Assembly (NCBI RefSeq): GCF_026723825.1
Contig: NZ_CP113519.1
Location: 2,232,001-2,296,000, forward strand
Direction: 5' to 3'
Length of the DNA stretch: 64,000 nt
Source: Pseudomonas sp. GOM7
GTDB taxonomy: Bacteria > Pseudomonadota > Gammaproteobacteria > Pseudomonadales > Pseudomonadaceae
This document shows, piece by piece, positions 8,706-17,400 of the stretch; position 1 is the first letter of the stretch; every line of letters starts with the position of its first letter. A model generated the notes under the pieces. That model saw nothing but the letters and a program-made list of their open reading frames with translations, was not told the DNA's origin and searched no databases. The position numbers were made by a program, and so were the translations under genes.

Positions 8706-9245
8706 ATGAAGCACAAAGCGGATGCGCTATTCGTGCCGTTGAACATCGCCGTCCTCACCGTCAGCGATACCCGCACTCTGGAAACCGATACTTCGGGGCA
8801 ATTGCTGGTCGAGCGCCTGAGCGGGGCCGGGCACAACCTGGCCGACCGTGCCCTGCTCAAGGACGATCTTTACAAGATACGCGCCAAGGTGGCGACCTGG
8901 ATCGCCGAGGATCAGGTGCAGGTGGTGCTGATCACCGGCGGCACCGGCTTCACCGGGCGTGACAGCACACCCGAGGCTGTGGCCTGCCTGCTGGACAAGC
9001 AGGTCGATGGTTTCGGCGAACTGTTCCGCCAGATTTCCCTGGCCGATATCGGCACCTCGACCGTGCAATCGCGCGCACTGGCCGGCATGGCCAATGGCAC
9101 CCTGGTGTGCTGCCTGCCGGGTTCGACCAATGCCTGCCGTACCGCCTGGGACGGCATTCTTGCCGAGCAACTGGATGCGCGTCATCGCCCCTGCAACTTC
9201 GTGCCGCACCTGAAGGCGGCGGCTGCCTGCGAGAGCCGTGGATGA
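8706..9245 (+). CDS. moaB: Molybdenum cofactor biosynthesis protein MoaB
   Basis: This 179-residue member of the MoaB/Mog family adenylylates molybdopterin before metal insertion. The molybdopterin-binding motif ITGGTGFTGRD lies near residues 77-88, preceded by a short LTVSDTR strand at the N-terminus. ATG 8706 gives the expected length. The stop overlaps the moeA start (ATGA), so the two are translationally coupled. Whether it acts as a true MogA equivalent cannot be told from the sequence. Confidence 0.93.
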   Translation: MKHKADALFVPLNIAVLTVSDTRTLETDTSGQLLVERLSGAGHNLADRALLKDDLYKIRAKVATWIAEDQVQVVLITGGTGFTGRDSTPEAVACLLDKQVDGFGELFRQISLADIGTSTVQSRALAGMANGTLVCCLPGSTNACRTAWDGILAEQLDARHRPCNFVPHLKAAAACESRG

Positions 9246-10456
9246 AAGGTGGTGATCAACCCGGGCTGATGCCGCTGGAGGTCGCGCAGGCGCGTTTGTT
9301 GAAGTTGGCCGCGGAAACGGCAGTGCCTGAGATCGAGTCGCTGCCGCTGCAGCAGGTCGATGGCCGTGTGCTCGCCACGGCGTTGGTCGCCGGCCTCGAC
9401 CTGCCGCCCTGGGCCAACAGTGCCATGGACGGTTATGCCCTGCGCCTGGCCGACTGGCAGGGCGAGGCGCTGCCGGTCAGTCAGCGCATCCAGGCAGGCT
9501 GCGCGCCCGAAGCGCTGGTACCCGGCACCTGTGCGCGGATCTTCACCGGTGCGCCCTTGCCGGCTGGCGCCGATACCGTGGAGATGCAGGAAAACGTCGA
9601 GCTGGACGAGGCCGGGCGTGTGCGTTTCCTGCAGGCCCTGCGTTCGGGTCAGAACGTGCGGCCGCAGGGGCAGGAAACCCGTGTCGGTGACTGCGTACTG
9701 CCGGCTGGCACTCGCCTGGGGCCGGTGGAGTTGGGCCTGGCTGCTTCCCTCGGGGTCGCCACGCTTGAAGTACGGCGGCGCCTGAAGGTGGCCGTGCTGT
9801 CCACCGGAGACGAACTGGTCGAGCCGGGCCAGCCGCTTGGGCCGGGGCAGATCTACAACAGTAACCGCCGCCTGCTGATCGCCTGGCTGCAGCGCCTGGG
9901 CTGCGAGGTGGTCGATGGCGGCATCCTGCCCGACGACCTGGCTCTGACGCGCCAGGCGCTGGCAGACCTGGCCCAGGTCGATCTGATTCTGTCGACCGGC
10001 GGCGTCTCGGTCGGGGAGGCTGACTATCTGGGTGTGGCCCTGCGCGAGGCGGGTGAGCTGACGCTGTGGAAGCTGGCGATCAAGCCGGGCAAGCCGCTGA
10101 CCTTCGGCCACTACCAGGGCGTGCCGGTGATCGGCCTGCCGGGCAACCCGGCCTCGACCCTGGTGACCTTCGGCCTGCTGGCGCGGCCTTACCTGTTACG
10201 GCGCATGGGCGCGCAGCGGGTCGAGCCGCTGGCGTTCGAGATGCCGGCCGGTTTCGTCTGGAACAAGGCAGGCAAGCGCCGTGAGTACCTGCGCGCGCGT
10301 ATCGAGGCGGGCCGTGTGGTGCCCTATGCCAACCAGAGCTCTGGTGTGCTGCTCAGTGCGGCCTGGGCCGAAGGCCTGGCCGAGGTGCTGGAGGGGCGAA
10401 CCCTGGGCGAGGGTGATCGCCTGCGTTTCATTCCCCTCAGCGAGATCCTGAGCTGA
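9242..10456 (+). CDS. moeA: Molybdopterin molybdenumtransferase MoeA
   Basis: MoeA inserts molybdate into adenylylated molybdopterin. The 404 residues match the family length. Visible motifs are NSAMDGYALR near residue 58, IFTGAPLPAGAD near 100, the MPT-binding domain with STGDELVEPG and ILSTGGVSVGE, and GLPGNPAS near residue 300. The start overlaps moaB and the stop touches the sirtuin start. mobA, moaB and moeA together supply the last steps of Mo-cofactor synthesis. Confidence 0.95.
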   Translation: MKGGDQPGLMPLEVAQARLLKLAAETAVPEIESLPLQQVDGRVLATALVAGLDLPPWANSAMDGYALRLADWQGEALPVSQRIQAGCAPEALVPGTCARIFTGAPLPAGADTVEMQENVELDEAGRVRFLQALRSGQNVRPQGQETRVGDCVLPAGTRLGPVELGLAASLGVATLEVRRRLKVAVLSTGDELVEPGQPLGPGQIYNSNRRLLIAWLQRLGCEVVDGGILPDDLALTRQALADLAQVDLILSTGGVSVGEADYLGVALREAGELTLWKLAIKPGKPLTFGHYQGVPVIGLPGNPASTLVTFGLLARPYLLRRMGAQRVEPLAFEMPAGFVWNKAGKRREYLRARIEAGRVVPYANQSSGVLLSAAWAEGLAEVLEGRTLGEGDRLRFIPLSEILS

Positions 10457-11235
10457 TGGAATCTGCATTGTTGCGCGTGGCCGAGGCTCTCATGGCGGCC
10501 CGTCGCGTGCTGTTCGTGACCGGCGCCGGGCTCTCGGCCGATTCCGGCTTGCCCACCTATCGCGGTCTGGGTGGCTTGTATAACGGTCAAACCGATGAGG
10601 GCCTACCCATCGAAGCGGCGCTGTCCGGCCCGATGCTGCAGCGCGACCCAGCGTTGTGCTGGAAATACCTGGCCGAGCTTGGGCGCGCCTGCCTGGGTGC
10701 TGCGCCCAATGCCGGGCATTTCGCCATTGCCGAGCTGCAGCGACGGATACCGGAATGTTGGGTGCTGACGCAGAACATCGATGGTTACCATCGCCAGGCC
10801 GGCAGCCCGACAGAGCGCCTGATCGAGATTCATGGCGAGATGGCGCCGCTGTACTGTCTGTCCTGCGGCGCGGAGGATGCTGAACTGCTGGCGCATCTGC
10901 AGCGCCCCTTGCCGCCGCGTTGCGAGCAGTGTGGGGGTGTGCTGCGCCCGCCGGTGGTGCTGTTCGAGGAGATGCTGCCGGAGTCGGCCATTGGCACCCT
11001 GTACGCCGAGCTGCGCCAGGGCTTCGACGTGGTACTCAGCGTGGGCACCAGCTCCAGCTTTCCTTATATAGTCGAGCCGGTGTTGCGTACGCGCGAGCGC
11101 GGCGGGCTGACGGTGGAGGTCAATCCGACCGTCACTTATCTCAGTGGTAGGGTGGATATTCGTCTGGTTGGGCGGGCCTTAGATGTGCTGCCGAAACTAC
11201 TGGGTCACATTTGCAGCGATAGAATTTGCAAATAG
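10456..11235 (+). CDS. NAD-dependent protein deacylase, SIR2 (sirtuin) family
   Basis: A 259-residue sirtuin that removes acyl groups from lysines using NAD+. The NAD-binding GAGLSADSGLPTYRG motif is near residue 23 and the catalytic TQNIDGYHRQAG near 100. A four-cysteine zinc site (CLSC and CEQC, about 134-158) and SVGTSSSFP complete the fold. Its ATG overlaps the moeA stop, so it belongs to the Mo-cofactor transcript. A functional link is not established. Substrate preference cannot be read from the sequence. Confidence 0.92.
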   Translation: MESALLRVAEALMAARRVLFVTGAGLSADSGLPTYRGLGGLYNGQTDEGLPIEAALSGPMLQRDPALCWKYLAELGRACLGAAPNAGHFAIAELQRRIPECWVLTQNIDGYHRQAGSPTERLIEIHGEMAPLYCLSCGAEDAELLAHLQRPLPPRCEQCGGVLRPPVVLFEEMLPESAIGTLYAELRQGFDVVLSVGTSSSFPYIVEPVLRTRERGGLTVEVNPTVTYLSGRVDIRLVGRALDVLPKLLGHICSDRICK

Positions 11236-11292
11236 CCGCGATAGGAGGCATAGTCGCCCACTAATCCAGTTTCCATCGACACGGTCGTGCCC

Positions 11293-11919
11293 ATGCTAAA
11301 ACGCTTCGCACCCCTCGTGCCCCTTGCACTCACGGTCTTTCTCGCTGCCTGCGCCGGCCATCAGCCGCAGTCGCATGACCGCGATACGCTCGCCTCTCAG
11401 GCGAGTCTCCCGTCTCGTCCGGTCATGCACCTGGACGAGGAAATCAGCGACGCAGAAGCCGCTGCCAGCCTCAACGAAAAACCCTACGAAATGCCGCAGC
11501 TGGCCGATAGCCTGCTCGAACTCGGGCGTTCGCTGATCGGTACGCGTTACCGTTATGGCGGCACTTCGGTGCAGTCAGGCTTCGATTGCAGTGGTTTCGT
11601 CGGCTATCTGTTCCGCGAAGAGCTGGGCATGCAACTGCCGCGCTCGACCCGTGACCTTATCAAGCTGGATGCGCCGAAGGTGGCGCGCTCCGAGCTGGAG
11701 CCGGGTGATCTGATCCTGTTCAACGATCGCGGTCGTGGCCGTGTCAGCCATGCCGGCATCTATATCGGCGACGATCAGTTCATCCATTCCAGCAGCCGCC
11801 GCAGTGGGGGTGTGCGCATCGACAGCCTCGACGACAGCTACTGGAACCGCAGCTACCTGCAAGCCAAGCGCGTACTCGCCCTGGCACCCCAGGAAGGGGC
11901 GTCCAGACAGCATCCCTGA
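11293..11919 (+). CDS. NlpC/P60 family lipoprotein endopeptidase (first of a tandem pair)
   Basis: A 208-residue predicted lipoprotein (lipobox LAAC near residue 20) with a C-terminal NlpC/P60 cysteine peptidase domain of the Spr/MepS type. These cut stem-peptide crosslinks in peptidoglycan. Catalytic Cys is in FDCSGFVGYLF, His in SHAGIYIG, and the third polar residue is near IHSSS. An in-frame GTG lies 6 bp upstream, but ATG 11293 is preferred. The next gene encodes a shorter protein with the same domain, which suggests tandem duplication. Confidence 0.9.
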   Translation: MLKRFAPLVPLALTVFLAACAGHQPQSHDRDTLASQASLPSRPVMHLDEEISDAEAAASLNEKPYEMPQLADSLLELGRSLIGTRYRYGGTSVQSGFDCSGFVGYLFREELGMQLPRSTRDLIKLDAPKVARSELEPGDLILFNDRGRGRVSHAGIYIGDDQFIHSSSRRSGGVRIDSLDDSYWNRSYLQAKRVLALAPQEGASRQHP

Positions 11920-12003
11920 CGCCCCTGGCGCAGCCTCCGGGGTTGCGCCGTTCGTCGCGAGCCGGCAGAGTAGGGCGCACTCAGGCTCTGGATCGTCTCG
12001 TCA

Positions 12004-12528
12004 ATGCCCGCCACCACCCGCATCGCCCTGTTCGCTCTCCTTGCCTTGCTGGGTGCCTGCAGCAGCCAGGCGCCCGTCCCCCAGCCCGTGTACACGCCCG
12101 CGCCCGTCCTCGGCAACGCCCAGGGCGGCGCCGACGACGTGCTGTTCCGGGCCCTGGGCCTGGTTGGCACGCCGTACCGCTATGGCGGCAACACGCCGGA
12201 TGGCGGTTTCGATTGCAGCGGCCTGATCGGCTATGTGTACCGCGACGCCGCCGGAATCAGCCTGCCACGCTCGACCCGCGAACTCAGCGCCATGCGCACG
12301 CCCAGCGTCGGGCGTAATGCGCTGCGCAGCGGTGATCTGCTGTTCTTTGCCACCAATGGCGGCGGTGTCGTCAGTCATGCCGGTATCTACGTCGGCGAGG
12401 GGCGCTTCGTGCATGCGCCATCCACGGGCGGCACCGTGCGCCTGGACAGCCTCGACAATCGCTACTGGAACAAGACCTATCTGAGCGCCAAGCGCGTGAT
12501 CACGCCTGAGCTGGCGCACAATCCCTGA
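12004..12528 (+). CDS. NlpC/P60 family lipoprotein endopeptidase (second of the pair)
   Basis: A 174-residue predicted lipoprotein (lipobox LGAC near residue 18). A short Pro-rich linker leads to an NlpC/P60 domain with FDCSGLIGYVYRD (Cys) and SHAGIYVGEG (His). The C-terminus (LDSLDNRYWNKTYLSAKRV) is closely similar to that of the upstream gene (LDSLDDSYWNRSYLQAKRV). Likely a periplasmic, outer-membrane-anchored peptidoglycan hydrolase. It starts 84 bp after the first copy. Confidence 0.9.
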   Translation: MPATTRIALFALLALLGACSSQAPVPQPVYTPAPVLGNAQGGADDVLFRALGLVGTPYRYGGNTPDGGFDCSGLIGYVYRDAAGISLPRSTRELSAMRTPSVGRNALRSGDLLFFATNGGGVVSHAGIYVGEGRFVHAPSTGGTVRLDSLDNRYWNKTYLSAKRVITPELAHNP

Positions 12529-12541
12529 GGTCGGCGGCCCG

Positions 12542-14254
12542 TCATTGATGCTCGATGCGGTTGCGCCCGGCGTGCTTGGCGCGGTAGAGCGCCAGGTCAC
12601 TGCGTGTCAGCGCGGCTTCTGCCGTGCGATCCTCCCCGCTTAGTGTCGCCACGCCGATGCTGGTGGTCAGCAGGATGCGCTGTTCCCCTTGCAGCAAGGG
12701 TATATGCAGCAACTCCTGCTGGATACGCTGGGCGAAATGCAGGGCATCGTCGAGGTTGGCGTCGTTGAGCAGCACGGTGAACTCCTCGCCGCCGATACGG
12801 CCGGCGATATCGCCCTTGCGCAGGTGCTTGCGCAGTATCTCGGTGAAATGGCGCAGGGCCTGATCGCCGACCGCATGGCCCCAGGTGTCGTTGATCCGCT
12901 TGAAATGATCGAGGTCGAACATCAGCAGTGCGGCTTGCCGCGCGAGTGAGCGACGCAGGCGCGCCAGTTCGGCGTCCAGTTGGCGAATGAAGTGGCGACG
13001 GTTGGCCAGTTGGGTCAGCGAGTCGGTGGTGGCCAGCAGGTTCAGTTCGGCTTCGATGTTCTTGCGTGCGGTGATGTCGGTGACGAAACCGTGCCAGAGT
13101 ACGCTGCCATCGGCCTGTGGCGTGGGCCGGGCAGCACCCATGCGCCAGGCGATTTCACCGCTGCTGCGACGAATGCGGTATTCCAGGTGCCAGGGGCTGA
13201 GCGCCTGGGACGCCTTGCTCAATGACTTCAGATAGAGGGTCAGGTCGTCCGGATGGATCAGTGCCTGCACCTTGTCCGGCGCTGCGCATAGCTCGGCAGG
13301 CGATAGCCCGTAGATTTCCTGCGCGCCGGCGCTGACATAGGTGAAGTGACCATTGCCTGTGGTCTGCGCATGGTACTGGAAGACCATGCCGGGGATTTCG
13401 TTGCTCAGCGCGCTCATCATTTCGGCGCTTTGTTGCAGGCGTTCTGCCAGACCACGCAGGGCGCTGATATCGGTGGTGGTGCCGATCATGCGCAGAGGCG
13501 TGCCGTCGGCGTCGCGTTCGACCACCTTGCCACAACTACGCACCCAGCCGTAGTGACCGTCGCGATGGCGGATGCGATGTTCCACTTCGTACTTGGCGCT
13601 ACGCTGCTGCAGATGATCGGCGATGGCGTGTTGCACGCCCGGCAGGTCTTCGGGGTGGACGCGGGCATAGCTGTCCTGGATGTCGTCGCCGATCTCGTCG
13701 TCCGCGTAGCCGAGCAGGGCCTTCCAGCGCGTCGAGTAGTGAATCCTGCCGCTGCGCAGGTCGCGATCCCAGATGCCTGTGTCGCTGCCGTCGATGGCCA
13801 GGCTCATGCGCTGTTCACTCAGGCGCAAGCTGTGCAGCTCCAGGCTCTGCGCCAGCAGATTTTCCAGGCTGGCCTGGAGATCCGCCAGGCAGGCGTCGTC
13901 CAGATTGCGGGGTGGTTGGCGATGGAGCAGACAAAGCAGGGCCTGGTCACCCAGCAGCGGAAGTAGGGTAAGGCTCCGCAGCCCGTGTGCGATTTGCAGT
14001 GAATGCCAGTCGGAGGCTGCTGGCAGCTCGCTGAGAGCGAGGTTGCGTCTGGTAGCTGGCCAGGCATCGAGGCTCAGGCGGATATTGCCGTCAACGGCCT
14101 GGCCGACGCAGGCGCTGATCCGCTCTTGAGCGGGCGGCCCTTCGAGGAGCAGGACGCTGTCTGCGCCGGTCTGGGCGCAGGCCAGGCGTAACAGCGGCAG
14201 GCAGACCTGGGCGAAAGGGCGTGGCCGCGATTCGGGTGTATCGGGGGACGGCAT
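12542..14254 (-). CDS. PAS-domain diguanylate cyclase (GGDEF protein)
   Basis: This 570-residue protein makes c-di-GMP from GTP. The order is an N-terminal GAF-like region (about 10-165), two PAS/PAC modules (about 180-300 and 310-430) and a GGDEF domain at the C-terminus. The active-site motif is GGEEF, preceded five residues upstream by the inhibitory-site motif RKGD, so product feedback is likely. No EAL domain or membrane segment is visible, so it is probably a cytosolic sensor of unknown ligand. ATG 14254 has AGGAG ten bases upstream. It converges on the NlpC gene. Confidence 0.92.
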   Translation of the reverse strand: MPSPDTPESRPRPFAQVCLPLLRLACAQTGADSVLLLEGPPAQERISACVGQAVDGNIRLSLDAWPATRRNLALSELPAASDWHSLQIAHGLRSLTLLPLLGDQALLCLLHRQPPRNLDDACLADLQASLENLLAQSLELHSLRLSEQRMSLAIDGSDTGIWDRDLRSGRIHYSTRWKALLGYADDEIGDDIQDSYARVHPEDLPGVQHAIADHLQQRSAKYEVEHRIRHRDGHYGWVRSCGKVVERDADGTPLRMIGTTTDISALRGLAERLQQSAEMMSALSNEIPGMVFQYHAQTTGNGHFTYVSAGAQEIYGLSPAELCAAPDKVQALIHPDDLTLYLKSLSKASQALSPWHLEYRIRRSSGEIAWRMGAARPTPQADGSVLWHGFVTDITARKNIEAELNLLATTDSLTQLANRRHFIRQLDAELARLRRSLARQAALLMFDLDHFKRINDTWGHAVGDQALRHFTEILRKHLRKGDIAGRIGGEEFTVLLNDANLDDALHFAQRIQQELLHIPLLQGEQRILLTTSIGVATLSGEDRTAEAALTRSDLALYRAKHAGRNRIEHQ

Positions 14255-14636
14255 GGGCTTCACGCTCCTGAGATAAATCGTGCTCTGTTCGCCCTTGGGG
14301 CGATCTGCAACCAGATGCGTGTCGTGAAACAGTTTAGGGTCTGTTGCTGCATCGTGCCATCGCGGCATCGGGCCTGGCCTGGCCGGGCAGGCCATCGCGG
14401 GCATCTGATCGATTTCGTGAACTGCGTCATATGAGATGCTGGCAAAGTGCCTGCCGCCTGTTTAGAATCGCTGCGCTTGCAGGATGCACTCCCCTGGGTT
14501 TCGTCGTAAGCCCCCAGCCATGGAAGACTCGATGTTGCATGCCCTCGTTCCAACACACTCTCAACCCTTTTCCCTTCGCCAGCCCTGGTCAGTCGGCATT
14601 CGCCGAAAAGGCCGTTTTTCTTTGCATGAGGTTCGT
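14255..14636. other. Intergenic region between the diguanylate cyclase and the lipoprotein operon
   Basis: This 382-bp divergent spacer holds promoters for both directions. A GC-rich potential hairpin lies around 14370-14393 (GGCCTG / CAGGCC). Open frames here continue into the CsgG-like gene and lack a signal peptide until 14637. I see no RNA gene or REP. Confidence 0.4.
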
Positions 14637-15305
14637 ATGAACAAGCCCCTTATCGGCAGCTTTGCGGCGCTGCTGATGTTGCTCGGCGGTTGCGCCACGG
14701 AGCAGTCGCGTACCCTGGAGGTCGCCAAGGTGAATACCGCCCAGGTGTCCTACGCCGGGCCTCGCAGCCCGATTTCCGTCGGCAAGTTCGACAATCGCTC
14801 CAGCTACATGCGCGGTATCTTCACTGACAGCGTCGACCGTCTCGGTGGGCAGGCCAAGACCATCCTGATCACTCACCTGCAACAGTCCAACCGCTTCAAT
14901 GTGCTCGACCGCGACAACCTGGCCGAGCTGCAGCAGGAATCCGGTTTTTCCAAGCAGGCGCAGCAGGTACGTGGCGCCAACTACGTGGTCACCGGTGATG
15001 TCACCGAGTTCGGCCGCAAGGAAGTCGGCGATCACCAGTTGTTCGGCATTCTCGGCCGTGGCAAGCAGCAGATCGCCTACGCCAAGGTCAACCTCAACAT
15101 CGTCGACGTGAAGACCTCCGAAGTGGTGTTCTCCTCCCAGGGCGCGGGTGAATACAGCCTGTCCAACCGCGAGATCGTCGGTTTCGGCGGTACCGCCAGC
15201 TACGACTCCACCCTCAATGGCAAGGTGCTCGACCTGGCCATCCGCGAGGCGGTGAACAAACTGGTCAATGGCGTCGACACCGGCGCATGGAATCCAACCA
15301 AGTAA
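14637..15305 (+). CDS. CsgG/HfaB family lipoprotein
   Basis: A 222-residue predicted lipoprotein (lipobox LGGC near residue 19). It has the CsgG core fold: VGKFDNRSS, a QSNRFNVLDRDNL segment, and GANYVVTGDVTEFG. In curli systems CsgG forms an outer-membrane export pore. Shorter relatives such as LpoB-type proteins act as periplasmic partners, so pore formation here is uncertain. It is the first gene of a three-lipoprotein operon with DUF4810 and DUF799 genes. No curli subunit genes are nearby. Confidence 0.85.
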   Translation: MNKPLIGSFAALLMLLGGCATEQSRTLEVAKVNTAQVSYAGPRSPISVGKFDNRSSYMRGIFTDSVDRLGGQAKTILITHLQQSNRFNVLDRDNLAELQQESGFSKQAQQVRGANYVVTGDVTEFGRKEVGDHQLFGILGRGKQQIAYAKVNLNIVDVKTSEVVFSSQGAGEYSLSNREIVGFGGTASYDSTLNGKVLDLAIREAVNKLVNGVDTGAWNPTK

Positions 15306-15321
15306 AAGGAACTTAGCAAGC

Positions 15322-15678
15322 ATGACAATCGCACGCAGATTGGCCGTTTTCTCCGGGATGTTAGTACTCGGCGTGCTGGGTGGCTGTGCCAGTGGCCCGC
15401 AGCCCCTGTATTACTGGGATGGTTACCAGCAGCAGGTCTACCAACGCTTCGACAACCAGAGCAGCACCGAGGAGCAGATCGCCGCGCTGGAAGCCAGCGT
15501 GCAAAAAGCGCGCGCTGCCGACCGCACACTGCCGCCGGGCTTCCATGCCCATCTGGGCATGCTCTATGCCGATGTCGGCAAGCTCGACCAGGTGCGCCAG
15601 GAGTTCGAGACCGAGAAGGCGCTGTACCCCGAGTCCGCCACTTACATGGACTTTCTGATGCGGAAATTCGACCAATGA
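15322..15678 (+). CDS. DUF4810 domain-containing lipoprotein
   Basis: A 118-residue predicted lipoprotein (lipobox LGGC near residue 22). The mature part begins with YYWDGYQQQVYQRF and has a TPR-like helical pair (PPGFHAHLGMLYADVGKLDQ) typical of DUF4810. Function is unknown. It starts 16 bp after the CsgG-like gene and overlaps the DUF799 gene (ATGA), so the three are translationally linked. They probably form an outer-membrane complex, which is inferred from context. Confidence 0.88.
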   Translation: MTIARRLAVFSGMLVLGVLGGCASGPQPLYYWDGYQQQVYQRFDNQSSTEEQIAALEASVQKARAADRTLPPGFHAHLGMLYADVGKLDQVRQEFETEKALYPESATYMDFLMRKFDQ

Positions 15679-16346
15679 AGACGATCTTTTCCCTCGCTGC
15701 TCTGAAAACCGCCGCGCTGCTGGCCTGCCTGGCTATCCTCGGCGGCTGCGCGGCGCCCAAGGCCTACGACTACAGCGCTTTCCTGGAGAGCAAGCCGGCG
15801 TCGATCCTGGTGCTGCCGCCGGTGAACCAGTCGCCGGACGTCAAGGCCTCCTACAGCTTCTATTCGCAGGTTACCCTGCCGCTGAGCGAAGCCGGTTACT
15901 ACGTGATGCCGGTGGCGGTGGTGGACGAAACCTTCAAGCAGAACGGCCTGATGAATGCCGAGGAGATCCGCCAGGCCTCGCCGCAGAAGCTGCGTGAGAT
16001 CTTCGGCGCCGACAGTGTGCTGTATCTGGATGTCACCGAATACGGCAGCAGCTACAAGGTCATCACCAGTGAGGTGGCGGTGACCGCCACGGCCAAGCTG
16101 GTGGATCTGCGCAACGGCAAGCTGCTCTGGGAAGGCACTGCGCGTGCCAGCAGTGCCGAACAGCAGCAGAACAACGGCGGTGGCCTGGTCGGTATGCTGG
16201 TGGTGGCGTTGATCGATCAGGTGGTCAACACCCTGAGTGATCGCGGCCATGAAATCGCCGGTATCACCAGCTTCCGCCTGCTTTCCAGCAACATGCACAA
16301 CGGCATCCTGCCGGGGCCACGTGCGCGCCCGGATGCGGCGCACTGA
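15675..16346 (+). CDS. DUF799 (GNA1162-like) lipoprotein
   Basis: A 223-residue predicted lipoprotein (lipobox LGGC near residue 25) of the DUF799 family, related to the neisserial surface lipoprotein GNA1162. The mature region begins APKAYDYSAF and contains ILVLPPVNQSPDV and a TolB/CsgG-like alpha-beta core (ADSVLYLDVTEYGSSY). Function is unknown. It is the last gene of the operon; the cobalamin leader starts about 50 bp later. CsgG + DUF4810 + DUF799 recurs in proteobacteria. Confidence 0.9.
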   Translation: MKTIFSLAALKTAALLACLAILGGCAAPKAYDYSAFLESKPASILVLPPVNQSPDVKASYSFYSQVTLPLSEAGYYVMPVAVVDETFKQNGLMNAEEIRQASPQKLREIFGADSVLYLDVTEYGSSYKVITSEVAVTATAKLVDLRNGKLLWEGTARASSAEQQQNNGGGLVGMLVVALIDQVVNTLSDRGHEIAGITSFRLLSSNMHNGILPGPRARPDAAH

Positions 16347-16395
16347 ACCGAGCGTTGACGCACGGGGCGCGCTGCCTCTAACCTGCGCGCCTTGC

Positions 16396-16582
16396 TTCAG
16401 GTGCCCCGCGCCGTCATCGATGATGGCGCCGGGGTGAAACAGGGAAGCCGGTACGCAAGCCGGCGCTGCCCCCGCAACGGTAGGTGAGTCGCACGCCGCA
16501 TCAGGCCACTGTGCTAGGCACGGGAAGGCGCGGCGCCGAGCCATTGGCCTCGCTCACGAGCCCGGAGACCGGCCTGTCGCAG
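16396..16582 (+). promoter_or_regulatory. Adenosylcobalamin riboswitch upstream of the cob operon
   Basis: The conserved core is readable. GGGAAGCCGGT is near 16442, GCTGCCCCCGCAACGG near 16466-16481, GCCACTG and GGGAAGGCG in the middle, and the B12-box-like GAGCCCGGAGACCGGCCTG at 16558-16576. The ends are set by TTCAGGTGCC and GGCCTGTCGCAG. Binding of adenosylcobalamin would repress the downstream operon. About 200 bp separate it from the cobO start, room for an expression platform, although I see no clear terminator there. Confidence 0.93.
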
Positions 16583-16788
16583 TTTCACGGCATCGCGGAG
16601 GGCGTTGACCGGCTTGTGCCCCTGCCTGTGCGGGGCATTCGTGCTTTTGCCTCCGTCTGCTGCCAGCCATGAAATGCCCGGATCAGTGATGGAGTGTTCG
16701 CCCTTGCCAGCTTTCCTGATCTTTTCCTCGCCGCGCCGCCCTTCGTTCGGCTGGGGCGAGGCGGGCGCCTGACCTCGAGGAGCACAGC

Positions 16789-17400
16789 ATGAGCGAGTCG
16801 GCCGAACGCGATGCCCGCCACAAGGCGCGCATGCAGCGCAAGAAAGCCCTGATCGACGAGAAGATCGCCCAGGCCCAGGACGAATACGGCCTGCTGCTGG
16901 TGCACAGCGGCAACGGCAAGGGCAAGAGCAGCAGTGCCTTCGGCATGGTCGCGCGCGCCCTCGGCCATGGCCTCAAAGTCGGCGTGGTGCAGTTCATCAA
17001 GGGCGCGGCCAGCACTGGCGAAGAGGCCTTCTTCCGGCGTTTTCCCGAAGAGGTCAGCTACCACGTGATGGGCGAGGGCTTCACCTGGGAAACCCAGGAT
17101 CGCCAGCGCGATATCGCCAAGGCGCAGCAGGCCTGGGCCGTGGCCCGTGAGCTACTGAACGATGAGGCCATCGGCCTGGTGGTGCTCGACGAGCTGAACA
17201 TCGCCCTCAAACACGGTTACCTGGAACTGGACGCGGTGCTGGCCGATATCGAGGCGCGGCCGCTGTTGCAGCATGTGGTGGTGACCGGGCGCGGCGCCTT
17301 GCCGGGCATGATCGAGGCAGCCGACACGGTGACCGACATGAGCCTGGTCAAGCATGCGTTCAAGGCTGGGGTGAAGGCGCAGAAGGGTATCGAATACTGA
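16789..17400 (+). CDS. cobO: Corrinoid adenosyltransferase CobO
   Basis: This enzyme transfers the 5'-deoxyadenosyl group of ATP to cob(I)yrinic acid a,c-diamide and also to other corrinoids (the CobA/BtuR type). The 203-residue protein has a basic, helical N-terminus (RHKARMQRKKALIDEK), the P-loop GNGKGKSSSAFG near residue 42, and VVLDELN near residue 128. It is first in the riboswitch-controlled operon. Its TGA overlaps the cobB ATG. Confidence 0.95.
   Translation: MSESAERDARHKARMQRKKALIDEKIAQAQDEYGLLLVHSGNGKGKSSSAFGMVARALGHGLKVGVVQFIKGAASTGEEAFFRRFPEEVSYHVMGEGFTWETQDRQRDIAKAQQAWAVARELLNDEAIGLVVLDELNIALKHGYLELDAVLADIEARPLLQHVVVTGRGALPGMIEAADTVTDMSLVKHAFKAGVKAQKGIEY

Noticed and set aside
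11209..11233. An ATTTGCA / TGCAAAT inverted repeat at the end of the sirtuin gene
   Set aside because: It lies within the coding end, lacks a T-run and can arise by chance; too weak to call an operator or terminator.
14637..16346. A curli secretion operon
   Set aside because: Only the CsgG-like fold is present; csgA, csgB, csgE and csgF homologues are absent.
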